DNA from: Pseudomonadota bacterium
GTDB taxonomy: Bacteria > Pseudomonadota > Gammaproteobacteria > Burkholderiales > Burkholderiaceae_B
Direction: 5' to 3'
Assembly (NCBI GenBank): GCA_023389155.1
Contig: JAEWEV010000001.1
Location: 1-35,072 of the forward strand
DNA: 35,072 nucleotides
Position numbers and translations under genes: made by a program. Each line of letters opens with the position of its first letter. Positions within the stretch are counted from its first letter, which is position 1. The notes below the pieces were generated by a model. It searched no databases. It was given only the letters and a program-made list of their open reading frames with translations, and was not told the origin of the DNA. Positions 13,560 through 22,221 of the stretch are shown here, piece after piece.

Positions 13560-14891
13560 ATGAACAGTCGCAAGGAAACAGAAGATGCAGCTCTTCCCGG
13601 GAGCTCATCGACACCCAGGCAATCGGGCAGGGACGCAATCGCGCCAGGCAGTGAGTCTCGCCGTCACTGGATGCTGTCCGTCGCGCGCAGTGCTGCCGGA
13701 ATCGGCGCACTTAGTCTCGCCGATCCGGTTCTGCGTGCCGGAGCATGGGCAGCCGGCTCGGATGCGCCTGAAAAGACGCAAGTGAAGGTCGGCTTTATTC
13801 CGCTAACCGATTGTGCTTCTGTGATCATGGCCGCTGAACTGGGTATCGATAAAAAATACGGCATCAGGATTATTCCCAGCAAGGAAGCCTCATGGGCAGG
13901 GGTGCGCGACAAGCTGATCAGTGGCAACCTGGACTGTGCTCACGCACTTTACGGAATGATATATGGCCTGCAGCTGGGGGTGGGCGGACCGCAAACGAAT
14001 ATGGCAGTGTTAATGGGACTGAACCAGAACGGGCAGGGAATTACGCTTTCTGCCAAGCTGCGTGAGAACCAGGTGACAGACGGCGCCTCACTCAAAAAAG
14101 CGATATCAACACTTGGCAGGCAGCTGACTTTCGCGCAGACCTTTCCCACCAGTACGCATGCCATGTGGCTTTATTACTGGCTGGCTGCACATGATATTCA
14201 TCCTTTCAGCGACGTACGTGTGATTACGGTGCCACCTCCGCAAATGGTGGCTAATATGATGATTGGCAATATGGATGGCTACTGTGTCGGGGAACCCTGG
14301 AATGCGCGTGCCGTCATCGATAAGATCGGATTCACCGCTGTGACAAGCCAGGAAATCTGGCAGGATCACCCGGAAAAAGTGCTGGGGACAACCGCAAAAT
14401 TTGCAAATCAGTATCCCAACACGGCCAGGGCAGTGACAGCCGCCATTCTGGAAGCGGGTAAATGGATAGACAGTTCACCGGCCAATATGGAAAAGGCGGC
14501 AAGGGTGATCGCCGCAAAGTCTTATGTCAATACGCAGGTGGATGTGATTCTGGGTCGCATGCTGGGCAAATATGACAACGGTGATGGTAAGGAGATTCAA
14601 AGTGCCCATCCCATGCGCTTTTATGGCGAAGGCGCGGCAACCTTTCCGTACCTCAGTGACGGGATGTGGTTTTTGACGCAGCAAAAGCGCTGGGGTCTGC
14701 TCAAATCACATCCCGACTACGCGGTGGTCGCGCGGCAGGTCAATCGCATCGATATCTATAAATCAGCCGCCCAGGCCAGTGGTACGCCACTGCCCGCCAG
14801 TGAAAGCCGTGAATCGACACTGATTGACGGTATCAGGTGGGATGGCAGCAATCCGTCAGCGTATGCGGACGGCTTCGCGGTTCATGTTTAG
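13560..14891 (+). CDS. nrtA: nitrate ABC transporter substrate-binding protein, Tat signal
   Basis: Nitrate/nitrite-binding protein of the NrtA/NasF family, 443 residues. Residues 33-38 are SRRHWM, a twin-arginine motif, followed by a moderately hydrophobic stretch to about residue 64 (AWAAG), so export as a folded protein through Tat is likely. The mature part starts KVGFIPLTDCASVIMAAELG, typical of NrtA, and contains MVANMMIGNMDGYCVGEPWNARA, the conserved ligand-site region. Two adjacent ATGs (13557, 13560) are possible; 13560 is better spaced from GGGG at 13551-13554. An open frame reaches back to 13377 but would run through the leader terminator. The Tat signal argues against this being the cytoplasmic sensor NasS, which is homologous but lacks one. 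Confidence 0.88.
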   Translation: MNSRKETEDAALPGSSSTPRQSGRDAIAPGSESRRHWMLSVARSAAGIGALSLADPVLRAGAWAAGSDAPEKTQVKVGFIPLTDCASVIMAAELGIDKKYGIRIIPSKEASWAGVRDKLISGNLDCAHALYGMIYGLQLGVGGPQTNMAVLMGLNQNGQGITLSAKLRENQVTDGASLKKAISTLGRQLTFAQTFPTSTHAMWLYYWLAAHDIHPFSDVRVITVPPPQMVANMMIGNMDGYCVGEPWNARAVIDKIGFTAVTSQEIWQDHPEKVLGTTAKFANQYPNTARAVTAAILEAGKWIDSSPANMEKAARVIAAKSYVNTQVDVILGRMLGKYDNGDGKEIQSAHPMRFYGEGAATFPYLSDGMWFLTQQKRWGLLKSHPDYAVVARQVNRIDIYKSAAQASGTPLPASESRESTLIDGIRWDGSNPSAYADGFAVHV

Positions 14892-14906
14892 GATCGGGAG
14901 AATTCA

Positions 14907-15728
14907 ATGAACACAGCAACCAAGGCACTTTCGCTACCCGCAAGAAGGATACGGCTGAATACCGACTGGATTGGCAAAGTGGTCTATCCGCTCATGGGAC
15001 TGGTTTCCGTGGTACTCATCTGGAGCCTGATCGCCGGAAAAATTCCGGGTATCCCCACACCCTACGACACCTTGATATCAGCCATTGCCCTTTTTGCAGA
15101 TCCGTTTTACCGGAACGGGCCGAATGATGTAGGCATCGGCTGGAATGTGCTTGCCTCGTTATGGCGCGTTCTCCTGGGTTTTGGGCTGGCGGCAGTGGTC
15201 GGCATCCCGGCGGGCTTCATTATTGGCCGCTACGCACCGATACGTCAGATGACGGCGCCTGTTATCAGCCTGCTGCGTCCGGTTTCGCCTCTGGCCTGGC
15301 TGCCTCTGGGGCTGCTGTTGTTCAAGGCAGCCGAGCCGGCAGCGATATGGGCGATCTTCATCTGTTCCATCTGGCCAATGATTATCAATACGGCAGACGG
15401 CGTGGCACGTGTGCCTTCCGATTATCTGAACATTGCCCGTGTCCTGGATTTATCGGAAAGAAAAGTGCTGACCCGCATCCTGTTGCCTTCCGTCCTGCCT
15501 TATGTGTTGACCGGCGTACGACTGTCTATCGGCACGGCCTGGCTGGTGATCGTTGCCGCAGAGATGCTGACGGGCGGAACCGGGATTGGTTTCTGGTTGT
15601 GGGACGAGTGGAACAATCTGAATGTGCAGCACATCATTATTGCAATCGTAATTATTGGCCTGGTAGGAATGTTGCTTGATGCAGCACTGCTGTTTCTTGC
15701 CAGACGGTTTGCCTTTGCCGAGGAGTAA
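14907..15728 (+). CDS. nrtB: nitrate ABC transporter permease
   Basis: Inner-membrane permease of the NrtB/SsuC/TauC family, 273 residues with about six hydrophobic segments, the first at residues 25-45. The EAA-type loop (DYLNIARVLDLSERKVLTRILLPS) contacts the ATPase; the late PYVLTGVRLSIGTAWLVIVAAEML is highly typical of nitrate/taurine permeases. The ATG at 14907 is preceded by GGGAG at 14896-14900 and lies 15 nt after nrtA. With the NrtA and NrtD neighbours, nitrate is the most likely substrate; nitrite or cyanate transport by such systems is known and cannot be excluded. Confidence 0.87.
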   Translation: MNTATKALSLPARRIRLNTDWIGKVVYPLMGLVSVVLIWSLIAGKIPGIPTPYDTLISAIALFADPFYRNGPNDVGIGWNVLASLWRVLLGFGLAAVVGIPAGFIIGRYAPIRQMTAPVISLLRPVSPLAWLPLGLLLFKAAEPAAIWAIFICSIWPMIINTADGVARVPSDYLNIARVLDLSERKVLTRILLPSVLPYVLTGVRLSIGTAWLVIVAAEMLTGGTGIGFWLWDEWNNLNVQHIIIAIVIIGLVGMLLDAALLFLARRFAFAEE

Positions 15729-15731
15729 GTC

Positions 15732-16589
15732 ATGGAAAAATACGTTGCCGTCGAAGCAGTCAGCCAGATATTCGACACCGCGAATGGTCCGTTTACCGCG
15801 CTGAACAATATCAATCTTGGCATTCGCAAGGGTGAGTTCGTCTCGCTTATTGGCCATTCCGGATGTGGCAAGTCCACCTTGCTGAATCTGATCGCCGGAC
15901 TGACAAAACCAAGTTCAGGTGCGCTTATTTGTGACAATCGCGAGATTGCGGGGCCGGGACCGGATCGGGCCATGGTATTTCAGAATCACTCTCTGCTGCC
16001 CTGGCTCACATGCTTCCAGAACGTCTATCTGGCGGTAGAAAGGGTGTTTGGTGCTCACGAAGGGAAAGCCCGCCTGCGTGAACGCGCCACTGCCGCGCTT
16101 GAACTCGTGGATCTGGGGCATGCCAGCGGCAAACATCCGAGGGAGATTTCAGGTGGCATGAAGCAGCGCGTGGGCATTGCCCGTGCCCTGGCCATTGAAC
16201 CCAAGGTGCTGCTGATGGATGAGCCCTTTGGTGCGCTGGATGCGCTCACGCGTGCGCACCTGCAGGATGCCTTGCTGCGCATTGTCAAACGCACGCAAAG
16301 CACGGTTGTGATGGTAACGCATGACGTTGATGAGGCCGTACTGTTGTCTGACCGTATTGTCATGCTAAGCAATGGTCCGGCAGCCACCATTGGTGAGATT
16401 CTGCGGGTCAACTTGCCCGGGCGTCGCGATCGGGTGGCGTTGGCGGCCGATCCCCGTTATCTGCAATGCCGGGCGGCTGTCATGAAATTTCTGCATCAAC
16501 GCTATTCGAACCCCGAGCAGGGCAGCCAACTTGCGTTGGTAACCTCTGATCAGATTGAGCAGGAACAGGACAGTGCCATCGTGGCCTGA
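15732..16589 (+). CDS. nrtD: nitrate ABC transporter ATP-binding protein
   Basis: ATPase subunit, 285 residues, single nucleotide-binding domain (NrtD-like, without the extra substrate-binding domain of cyanobacterial NrtC). Motifs: Walker A GHSGCGKST at 41-49, Q-loop MVFQNHSLLPW, signature ISGGMKQR, Walker B VLLMDEPFGALD, switch histidine VTHDVDEAVLLSDRI. The last 60 residues are a tail typical of the family. It starts 3 nt after nrtB with GGAG just upstream, so it is tightly coupled. The symbol nrtD versus nrtC/nasD varies between species; the role is clear. Confidence 0.87.
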   Translation: MEKYVAVEAVSQIFDTANGPFTALNNINLGIRKGEFVSLIGHSGCGKSTLLNLIAGLTKPSSGALICDNREIAGPGPDRAMVFQNHSLLPWLTCFQNVYLAVERVFGAHEGKARLRERATAALELVDLGHASGKHPREISGGMKQRVGIARALAIEPKVLLMDEPFGALDALTRAHLQDALLRIVKRTQSTVVMVTHDVDEAVLLSDRIVMLSNGPAATIGEILRVNLPGRRDRVALAADPRYLQCRAAVMKFLHQRYSNPEQGSQLALVTSDQIEQEQDSAIVA

Positions 16590-16629
16590 CCCGGAGCAGA
16601 ATACATCACAAATGAATACAGGCAATATC

Positions 16630-19062
16630 ATGAAAAAACGCAAACTGGTACTCATCGGCAACGGCATGGCCGGCGTACGCACCATTGAGGAACTGTTGAA
16701 ACTGGATGATCAGCTTTATGACATCACCATCATTGGCAGCGAACCCTACCCGAATTACAACCGTATTCTGTTGTCTCCGGTTCTGACGGGCGAACAGACG
16801 GTACAGGATATTATCCTTAATGACCTGTCCTGGTATGAGGCAAACCAAATCAATCTGCTGATGAACCAGCAGGTGACCAAAATCGACCGCGTACACCGTC
16901 AGGTGCAGACTGCAAATGGTTCTCTGATTTCCTATGACAGGCTGTTGCTGGCTACCGGTTCGACCCCGTTCATGCTGCCGGTAACGGGTAACACGCTGGA
17001 CGGGGTTGTGACCTTCCGTGATATCAACGATGTGAACCTGATGGTAGAGGCGGCAGGAACACGTCGCCGTGCCGTTGTGATCGGCGGCGGCCTGCTGGGT
17101 CTGGAGGCAGCCAATGGCCTGGCGGTGCGTGGCATGGACGTGACGGTCGTACATCTGGGGCGAACTCTGCTGGACCGTCAGCTGGATGAGCAGGCGGCTA
17201 CCATGTTGCAACATAGTCTGGAAAGTCGCGGCCTGACGTTTCTGATGGAGCATCAGACCAGCGAAATATTGGATGACGGTCAGGGCCGTGTGGGCGCAAT
17301 CCGTTTCGCAAACGGCCACGAAATTGCAACCGAACTGGTTGTCATGGCAGTTGGCATACGACCGAATGTGGCACTGGCTGCCAGTGCGGGATTGCATGTT
17401 GACAAGGGCATCGTGGTGAGCGACACCATGCAGACTTACGATCCGTGCATCTACGCCGTGGGTGAGTGTGTCAGCCATCGCGGTACCGCTTACGGGCTGG
17501 TGGCGCCGCTGTTTGAGCAGGCCAAGGTCGCCGCCAATCATCTGGCCATGTATGGCATTTCCAGATATGAGGGCAGCGTCACGTCTACCAAACTGAAGGT
17601 GACGGGTATCGATGTTTTCTCCGCCGGTGATTTCGTCGGCAATGCAAAAACCGAATGCATCACGCTGGCCGATCCCGAAGGCGGACTGTACAAGAAGCTG
17701 GTCCTTCAGGAAGATAAGCTGGTTGGTGCCTGCCTTTACGGTGATACGGCAGATGGGGCCTGGTACTTTCGTCTCATTCGTGAGAACAAATCTATTCAGG
17801 AAATTCGTGATCAGCTGATGTTCGGTGAAGGTGCAGCAGGTGATGCTGGTCATTCGGGAGAGAACAAGGCCGCCAGCCTGCCCGACAGCGCCGAGGTCTG
17901 CGGCTGTAACGGAGTGTGCAAAGGGACGATTGTGAAGGCGATTCGTGAACAGGGACTGTTCACAGTCGACGATATTCGCAAGCATACCAAGGCTTCCAGT
18001 TCCTGCGGCTCCTGCACGGGACTGGTTGAACAGATTCTGATCAATTGCGTAGGCGGCGCTGCCGATGTCAAGCCGAAATCGGCCAAACCCATTTGTGGCT
18101 GCACCGACGTGACCCATGGACAGGCGCGCAGGGTGATTCGTGAACAGCATCTTGTGACGATTGCAGATGCCATGCACTTTATGGAGTGGCGCACGCCCGA
18201 TGGTTGTGCAACCTGCCGACCCGCGCTCAATTATTACCTGCTTTCCACCTGGCCCGGCGAAGCCAGAGATGACGGGGCTTCCCGCCTGGTCAACGAACGC
18301 ATGCATGCGAATATTCAGAAAGACGGGACCTATTCTGTGGTTCCACGGATCTGGGGCGGTGTAACCAGCGCATCGGAACTGCGTCGCATCGCTGACGTCG
18401 CCGACAAGTACGAGATCCCCATGATCAAGGTCACCGGTGGCCAGCGCATTGATCTTCTGGGAGTGAAAAAAGAAGATCTGACCCAGGTATGGAAGGAGCT
18501 GGACATGCCTTCGGGTCACGCCTATGGGAAAAGCCTGCGTACGGTCAAGACCTGCGTCGGCAGCGAGTTCTGCCGCTTTGGTACGCAGGACTCTACTGGC
18601 ATGGGTATTGCACTTGAAAAAGATCTGGTTGGTATGTGGAGCCCGCACAAAGTCAAACTGGCGGTTTCCGGCTGCCCGCGTAACTGCTCGGAGTCCGGCA
18701 TCAAGGACGTTGGCATTATCGCAGTGGATTCCGGCTGGGAAATTTACGTCGGAGGCAATGGTGGTATCAAAACCGAGGTCGCCCAGTTCTTCGTCAAGGT
18801 CGCCACCCAGGAAGAGGTGCTGGAATACGCCGGTGCATTTCTGCAGCTTTACCGCGAAGAAGCCTTTTACCTTGAGCGCACCGTCCATTATCTGGACCGG
18901 GTCGGACTTGAACATGCCAAAGAGAATGTGGTGAATAACGCCGAGAAGCGCAAAGCCCTGTATGCCCGGCTGCGTTTCGCACTGTCCTTTGAACAGGATC
19001 CGTGGCAGGACCGGATACGAAAACGCGTGGCAGCGCCTGAACTTGAAACTCTGGATTTGTGA
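16630..19062 (+). CDS. nirB: assimilatory nitrite reductase large subunit
   Basis: Reduces nitrite to ammonium with NAD(P)H, carrying FAD, siroheme and iron-sulfur centres; cytoplasmic. Order: FAD/NAD(P)-binding region (KLVLIGNGMAGVR at the N-terminus, VVIGGGLLGLEAA near 160), two Bfd-like cysteine domains (CGCNGVCKG..CGSC; CGCTDVTHG..CATC), then the siroheme/[4Fe-4S] domain with Cys642, Cys648, Cys682 and Cys686 (C-x5-C, C-x3-C). ATG 16630 (MKKRKLVLIG) is chosen because GG at 16621-16622 gives proper spacing; ATG 16612 would add six residues but its GGAG is 15 nt away. About 810 residues, normal for NirB. It needs siroheme, for which two synthesis genes lie in the window. Confidence 0.93.
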   Translation: MKKRKLVLIGNGMAGVRTIEELLKLDDQLYDITIIGSEPYPNYNRILLSPVLTGEQTVQDIILNDLSWYEANQINLLMNQQVTKIDRVHRQVQTANGSLISYDRLLLATGSTPFMLPVTGNTLDGVVTFRDINDVNLMVEAAGTRRRAVVIGGGLLGLEAANGLAVRGMDVTVVHLGRTLLDRQLDEQAATMLQHSLESRGLTFLMEHQTSEILDDGQGRVGAIRFANGHEIATELVVMAVGIRPNVALAASAGLHVDKGIVVSDTMQTYDPCIYAVGECVSHRGTAYGLVAPLFEQAKVAANHLAMYGISRYEGSVTSTKLKVTGIDVFSAGDFVGNAKTECITLADPEGGLYKKLVLQEDKLVGACLYGDTADGAWYFRLIRENKSIQEIRDQLMFGEGAAGDAGHSGENKAASLPDSAEVCGCNGVCKGTIVKAIREQGLFTVDDIRKHTKASSSCGSCTGLVEQILINCVGGAADVKPKSAKPICGCTDVTHGQARRVIREQHLVTIADAMHFMEWRTPDGCATCRPALNYYLLSTWPGEARDDGASRLVNERMHANIQKDGTYSVVPRIWGGVTSASELRRIADVADKYEIPMIKVTGGQRIDLLGVKKEDLTQVWKELDMPSGHAYGKSLRTVKTCVGSEFCRFGTQDSTGMGIALEKDLVGMWSPHKVKLAVSGCPRNCSESGIKDVGIIAVDSGWEIYVGGNGGIKTEVAQFFVKVATQEEVLEYAGAFLQLYREEAFYLERTVHYLDRVGLEHAKENVVNNAEKRKALYARLRFALSFEQDPWQDRIRKRVAAPELETLDL

Positions 19063-19070
19063 GAAATGTA

Positions 19071-19403
19071 ATGAAAATTTGTGAAAAATGGATACCCGTG
19101 TGCAACACAAGTGAAATACCGGTAAGAGGAGCGCGAGTCATTCGTCGTGCCGGATGCGACGACATTGCCCTGTTTCGCGGCGGGCAGAATGACGTCTACG
19201 CGATCGTCGACAAATGCCCCCACAAGGGCGGCCCGCTTTCTGCAGGTCTGGTACATGGTTCATCGGTCACCTGCCCGTTGCATGGGATGGTGATTGATCT
19301 GTCGACTGGACAGGTGCAGGCGCCGGACGAGGGGTGCGTGCGAACCATTCCCGTCAAAATCGAACAGGGTCTGGTCAGTCTTGATCTGGCTGAAGGGAAA
19401 TAG
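19071..19403 (+). CDS. nirD: nitrite reductase small subunit, Rieske-type
   Basis: A 110-residue Rieske [2Fe-2S] domain protein, partner of NirB. Cluster ligands are Cys49 and His51 (CPHKGG) and Cys68 and His71 (CPLHG), the standard C-x-H and C-x2-H pattern. In E. coli NirD the Rieske ligands are missing, whereas here they are present, as in many environmental bacteria. Start ATG 19071 lies 8 nt after nirB; an in-frame GTG at 19059 overlaps the nirB end but adds nothing recognisable. The stop is 2 nt before nasA. Confidence 0.9.
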   Translation: MKICEKWIPVCNTSEIPVRGARVIRRAGCDDIALFRGGQNDVYAIVDKCPHKGGPLSAGLVHGSSVTCPLHGMVIDLSTGQVQAPDEGCVRTIPVKIEQGLVSLDLAEGK

Positions 19404-19405
19404 AT

Positions 19406-22135
19406 ATGGATACGCCGGTGTCGCTCCAGCGCGTCTCTTCTGTAAAGACGGAAGCGGAACGGGTGACCCGCTCGGTCTGCTGCTATTGCGGAACCGGTTG
19501 TGGGGTACGGATTTACAGCAGAGCAAATGAAGTGCTTTCTGTAGAGGGCGATACGGCGCACCCATCCAATGCAGGAATGCTGTGCAGCAAAGGAACCGCA
19601 CTGGCCGGTACGGCCAGACGTGACCACGCGCGGGTTCTGCAGGCCCGATTGCGTGACAGAAAAACAGGCAGCTATTCTGATCTTTCCATGGCAGAGGCGT
19701 TTGATATTGCCGCCCGACAAATCAGTCAGACAGTGAAAGCATACGGTCCCGACGCCATGGGGTTTTATCTTTCCGGACAGCTGCTGACCGAAGATTATGC
19801 TATCTTCAATAAAATGGCGCGTACCCTGGTCGGCACCAACAACGTTGATACGAATTCCCGTCTGTGCATGTCCAGCGCAGTCGTCGGCTACAAAAAGACG
19901 CTGGGCGCCGATGCGCCACCCGCCTGCTATGAAGATATTGAGCTGGCAGATACCGTGCTGATCGCCGGTTCGAATATGGCCTTTGCTCATCCCGTGCTGT
20001 TCCGGCGGCTGATGCAGGCCCGGCAGGTACGCCCGCACATGAAAATCATTGTGATCGACCCGCGCAATACGGACACGGCACAGGCCGCCGATCTGCATTT
20101 GGCCGTGACGCCCGGCGCTGATGTTGCGCTGTTTCACGCCATGCTTAACGTCATGGTTTGGGAAGGGCTAGTCGATAGCAATTATATTGAGCGGTATACC
20201 CAGGGCTTTGCAGAACTGAAAAATCGTATCCGTGAGTTTACGCCAGAGGCAGCCGAGGTCGCTTGCGGTGTCGCCGCCGCAGATATTGTCACGGCGGCCC
20301 GATGGTTCGCGCAGAGTCCGGCGACGCTGTCGATGTACACCATGGGACTGAATCAGTCCAGCAGTGGTACGGCAAAAAACATGTCCCTGATTCATTTGCA
20401 TCTGGCAACCGGCCAGATCGGCAGACCAGGCACGGGGCCGTTTTCCCTGACGGGACAGCCCAATGCGATGGGTGGCCGCGAGGCCGGCGCCATGGCGACA
20501 TTGTTGCCGGGACATCGCGACCCGGCACGTGCAGCCCATCGTCGGCAGGTTGCCGCGGCCTGGGGGGTGGACACGCTGCCGGATACGCCGGGATTACCTG
20601 CTATCGCCATGTTTGATGCCTTGCTGGAAAAACGTATTCGAGTCCTGTGGATCGCCGCAACCAATCCGGCTCAATCGCTTCCTGATCAGGCCAAAGTGCG
20701 CAAGGCCCTGCAAAGCGCCGATTTTGTGATTGTGCAGGAGGCCTTTGCCGATGCCGAAACCCTTGCGTATGCCGACCTGATACTGCCCGCTGCCACGTGG
20801 CCGGAGAAGGAGGGGACGATGACCAATTCCGAGCGCAGGATCAGTCGCGTGCGTGCCGCCGTGACCGCTCCCGGGGATGCCTTGCCAGACTGGCAGATCG
20901 TGCAGCAGATTGCCCGGCGCGTAGCGAAAATAATAGCGCCCGAAAAAGCCGCGCTATTTGATTACCAAAGTGAAGCCGATGTTTTTTCCGAACACGCCAG
21001 CCTGACGGCGGGACGTGATCTGGATTACAGCGAGCTTAGTTTTGCGCTGCTGGAAGAGCTGGGCCCGGTGCAATGGCCCCTGCGGAGAACGGGAACGCAA
21101 CGTCTTTACAGTGATAATGTTTTCGCTACCGATGACGGACTGGCCCGCTTTGTCGATGTCGGGTTCACCCCAGCCGTCGAAAGTATTTCAGCCCGGTTTC
21201 CATTAGGACTGACCACCGGCCGTCTGCGCGACCACTGGCATACCATGACCCGGACCGGACTGTCGCAGACTCTCATCCGGCACGTGGAAGAGCCGTTTAT
21301 CCATCTGCATCCGTCAGACATGTCGCGCTACCACATTGCTGACCAGGCACTGGTAACGATCAATTCGCGTCGGGGGCGGCTGGTGTTGCCTGCTCAAACC
21401 GATGACACACTCAAACCCGGTCTTGCGTTTATTCCCATGCATTGGGGCAGCCGTTTCATGGGCGGGGACGGTATCAATGTTCTGACCCACGGTGCCACAG
21501 ACCCGCATTCCGGTCAGCCCGAACTCAAGCATTGTGTGATCGGGGTCGAGCCGTTCAAGCCGCAATGGCAGGGGGTGGCCTGGATCCGGGGAGATGCTGT
21601 GCTGTTGCAGAGACGTCTGTCGGGTTGGCTCGACCAATTTGACTATGTCGTTGCGGTACCCGTGGCGACCGGCACAGGTGGATTGCGTCTGCGGTTCGCT
21701 TCTGCGCAAGTGCCTGAACGGGCACAATTGGCACAATTGCTGGCGGATCTGGACATGGGTAAACCCAGCGTGGCATTTGATGATCCCGCACGTGGTGTAT
21801 ACCGACGCGTGTGTACCGAGACAGGGCGTGTGGCCAGTTATCTTCTGGCCGGCGCAGATCTCAATGCGCAAGAGGCAATCAACAGCTGGGCCGACACAGG
21901 AACCCGTCCCCAGTCATTGCTGGCTGCGATGATGGGCCAATCGTCCGCAACGCAACGATCCCGTACCGTATGCGCTTGTCTGGGTGTCACTGACACCGCC
22001 ATTGTCGATGGCATTCGCGCCGGCATGGATTTGCAGGCACTGAAGCAGAACCTGAAGTGCGGCACCGGATGCGGATCCTGTGTCGTGGAGATTAATCGCA
22101 TGCTTGGCCACTATGCCGGCACGAAGGCAATATGA
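19406..22135 (+). CDS. nasA: assimilatory nitrate reductase catalytic subunit
   Basis: Cytoplasmic Mo-bisMGD nitrate reductase, 909 residues. The N-terminal [4Fe-4S] cluster ligands are Cys25, Cys28, Cys32 and Cys60 (C-Y-C-G-T-G-C motif). Cys154 in NSRLCMSSAVVGY is the expected Mo ligand. Core motifs GLNQSSSGTAKN and TGQPNAMGGRE are typical of NasA/NarB. The C-terminal 55 residues form a Bfd-like [2Fe-2S] domain: Cys856, Cys858, Cys889 and Cys892, with an extra Cys885. This extra domain is characteristic of the longer NasA/NasC type that receives electrons from a flavoprotein. No separate NasB-type electron-transfer subunit is found here; NirB's flavin domain or a remote gene may serve. It overlaps the next gene by ATGA. 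Confidence 0.93.
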   Translation: MDTPVSLQRVSSVKTEAERVTRSVCCYCGTGCGVRIYSRANEVLSVEGDTAHPSNAGMLCSKGTALAGTARRDHARVLQARLRDRKTGSYSDLSMAEAFDIAARQISQTVKAYGPDAMGFYLSGQLLTEDYAIFNKMARTLVGTNNVDTNSRLCMSSAVVGYKKTLGADAPPACYEDIELADTVLIAGSNMAFAHPVLFRRLMQARQVRPHMKIIVIDPRNTDTAQAADLHLAVTPGADVALFHAMLNVMVWEGLVDSNYIERYTQGFAELKNRIREFTPEAAEVACGVAAADIVTAARWFAQSPATLSMYTMGLNQSSSGTAKNMSLIHLHLATGQIGRPGTGPFSLTGQPNAMGGREAGAMATLLPGHRDPARAAHRRQVAAAWGVDTLPDTPGLPAIAMFDALLEKRIRVLWIAATNPAQSLPDQAKVRKALQSADFVIVQEAFADAETLAYADLILPAATWPEKEGTMTNSERRISRVRAAVTAPGDALPDWQIVQQIARRVAKIIAPEKAALFDYQSEADVFSEHASLTAGRDLDYSELSFALLEELGPVQWPLRRTGTQRLYSDNVFATDDGLARFVDVGFTPAVESISARFPLGLTTGRLRDHWHTMTRTGLSQTLIRHVEEPFIHLHPSDMSRYHIADQALVTINSRRGRLVLPAQTDDTLKPGLAFIPMHWGSRFMGGDGINVLTHGATDPHSGQPELKHCVIGVEPFKPQWQGVAWIRGDAVLLQRRLSGWLDQFDYVVAVPVATGTGGLRLRFASAQVPERAQLAQLLADLDMGKPSVAFDDPARGVYRRVCTETGRVASYLLAGADLNAQEAINSWADTGTRPQSLLAAMMGQSSATQRSRTVCACLGVTDTAIVDGIRAGMDLQALKQNLKCGTGCGSCVVEINRMLGHYAGTKAI

Positions 22136-22221
22136 CAGACGCAATCAAAATCACAGGCGCAAATACAATGACAGATGCAAATACCATGACTGATGCAATT
22201 AAAATGACGAACGTGAAAAAA
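22132..22221 (+). repeat. five tandem 18-nt repeats at the 5' end of the methyltransferase gene
   Basis: Five consecutive 18-nt units encode the hexapeptides MTDAIK, ITGANT, MTDANT, MTDAIK and MTNVKK. Four of the five start with ATG (22132, 22168, 22186, 22204), all in frame, so the repeat also multiplies possible start codons. The repeats lie before the conserved methyltransferase fold. Confidence 0.8.

Noticed and set aside
16606..19110. An 834-codon open frame on the minus strand covering the whole of nirB.
   Set aside because: Its protein has no recognisable domain, whereas the + strand encodes a complete NirB with all cofactor ligands. Long antisense frames are common in GC-rich, codon-biased genes.
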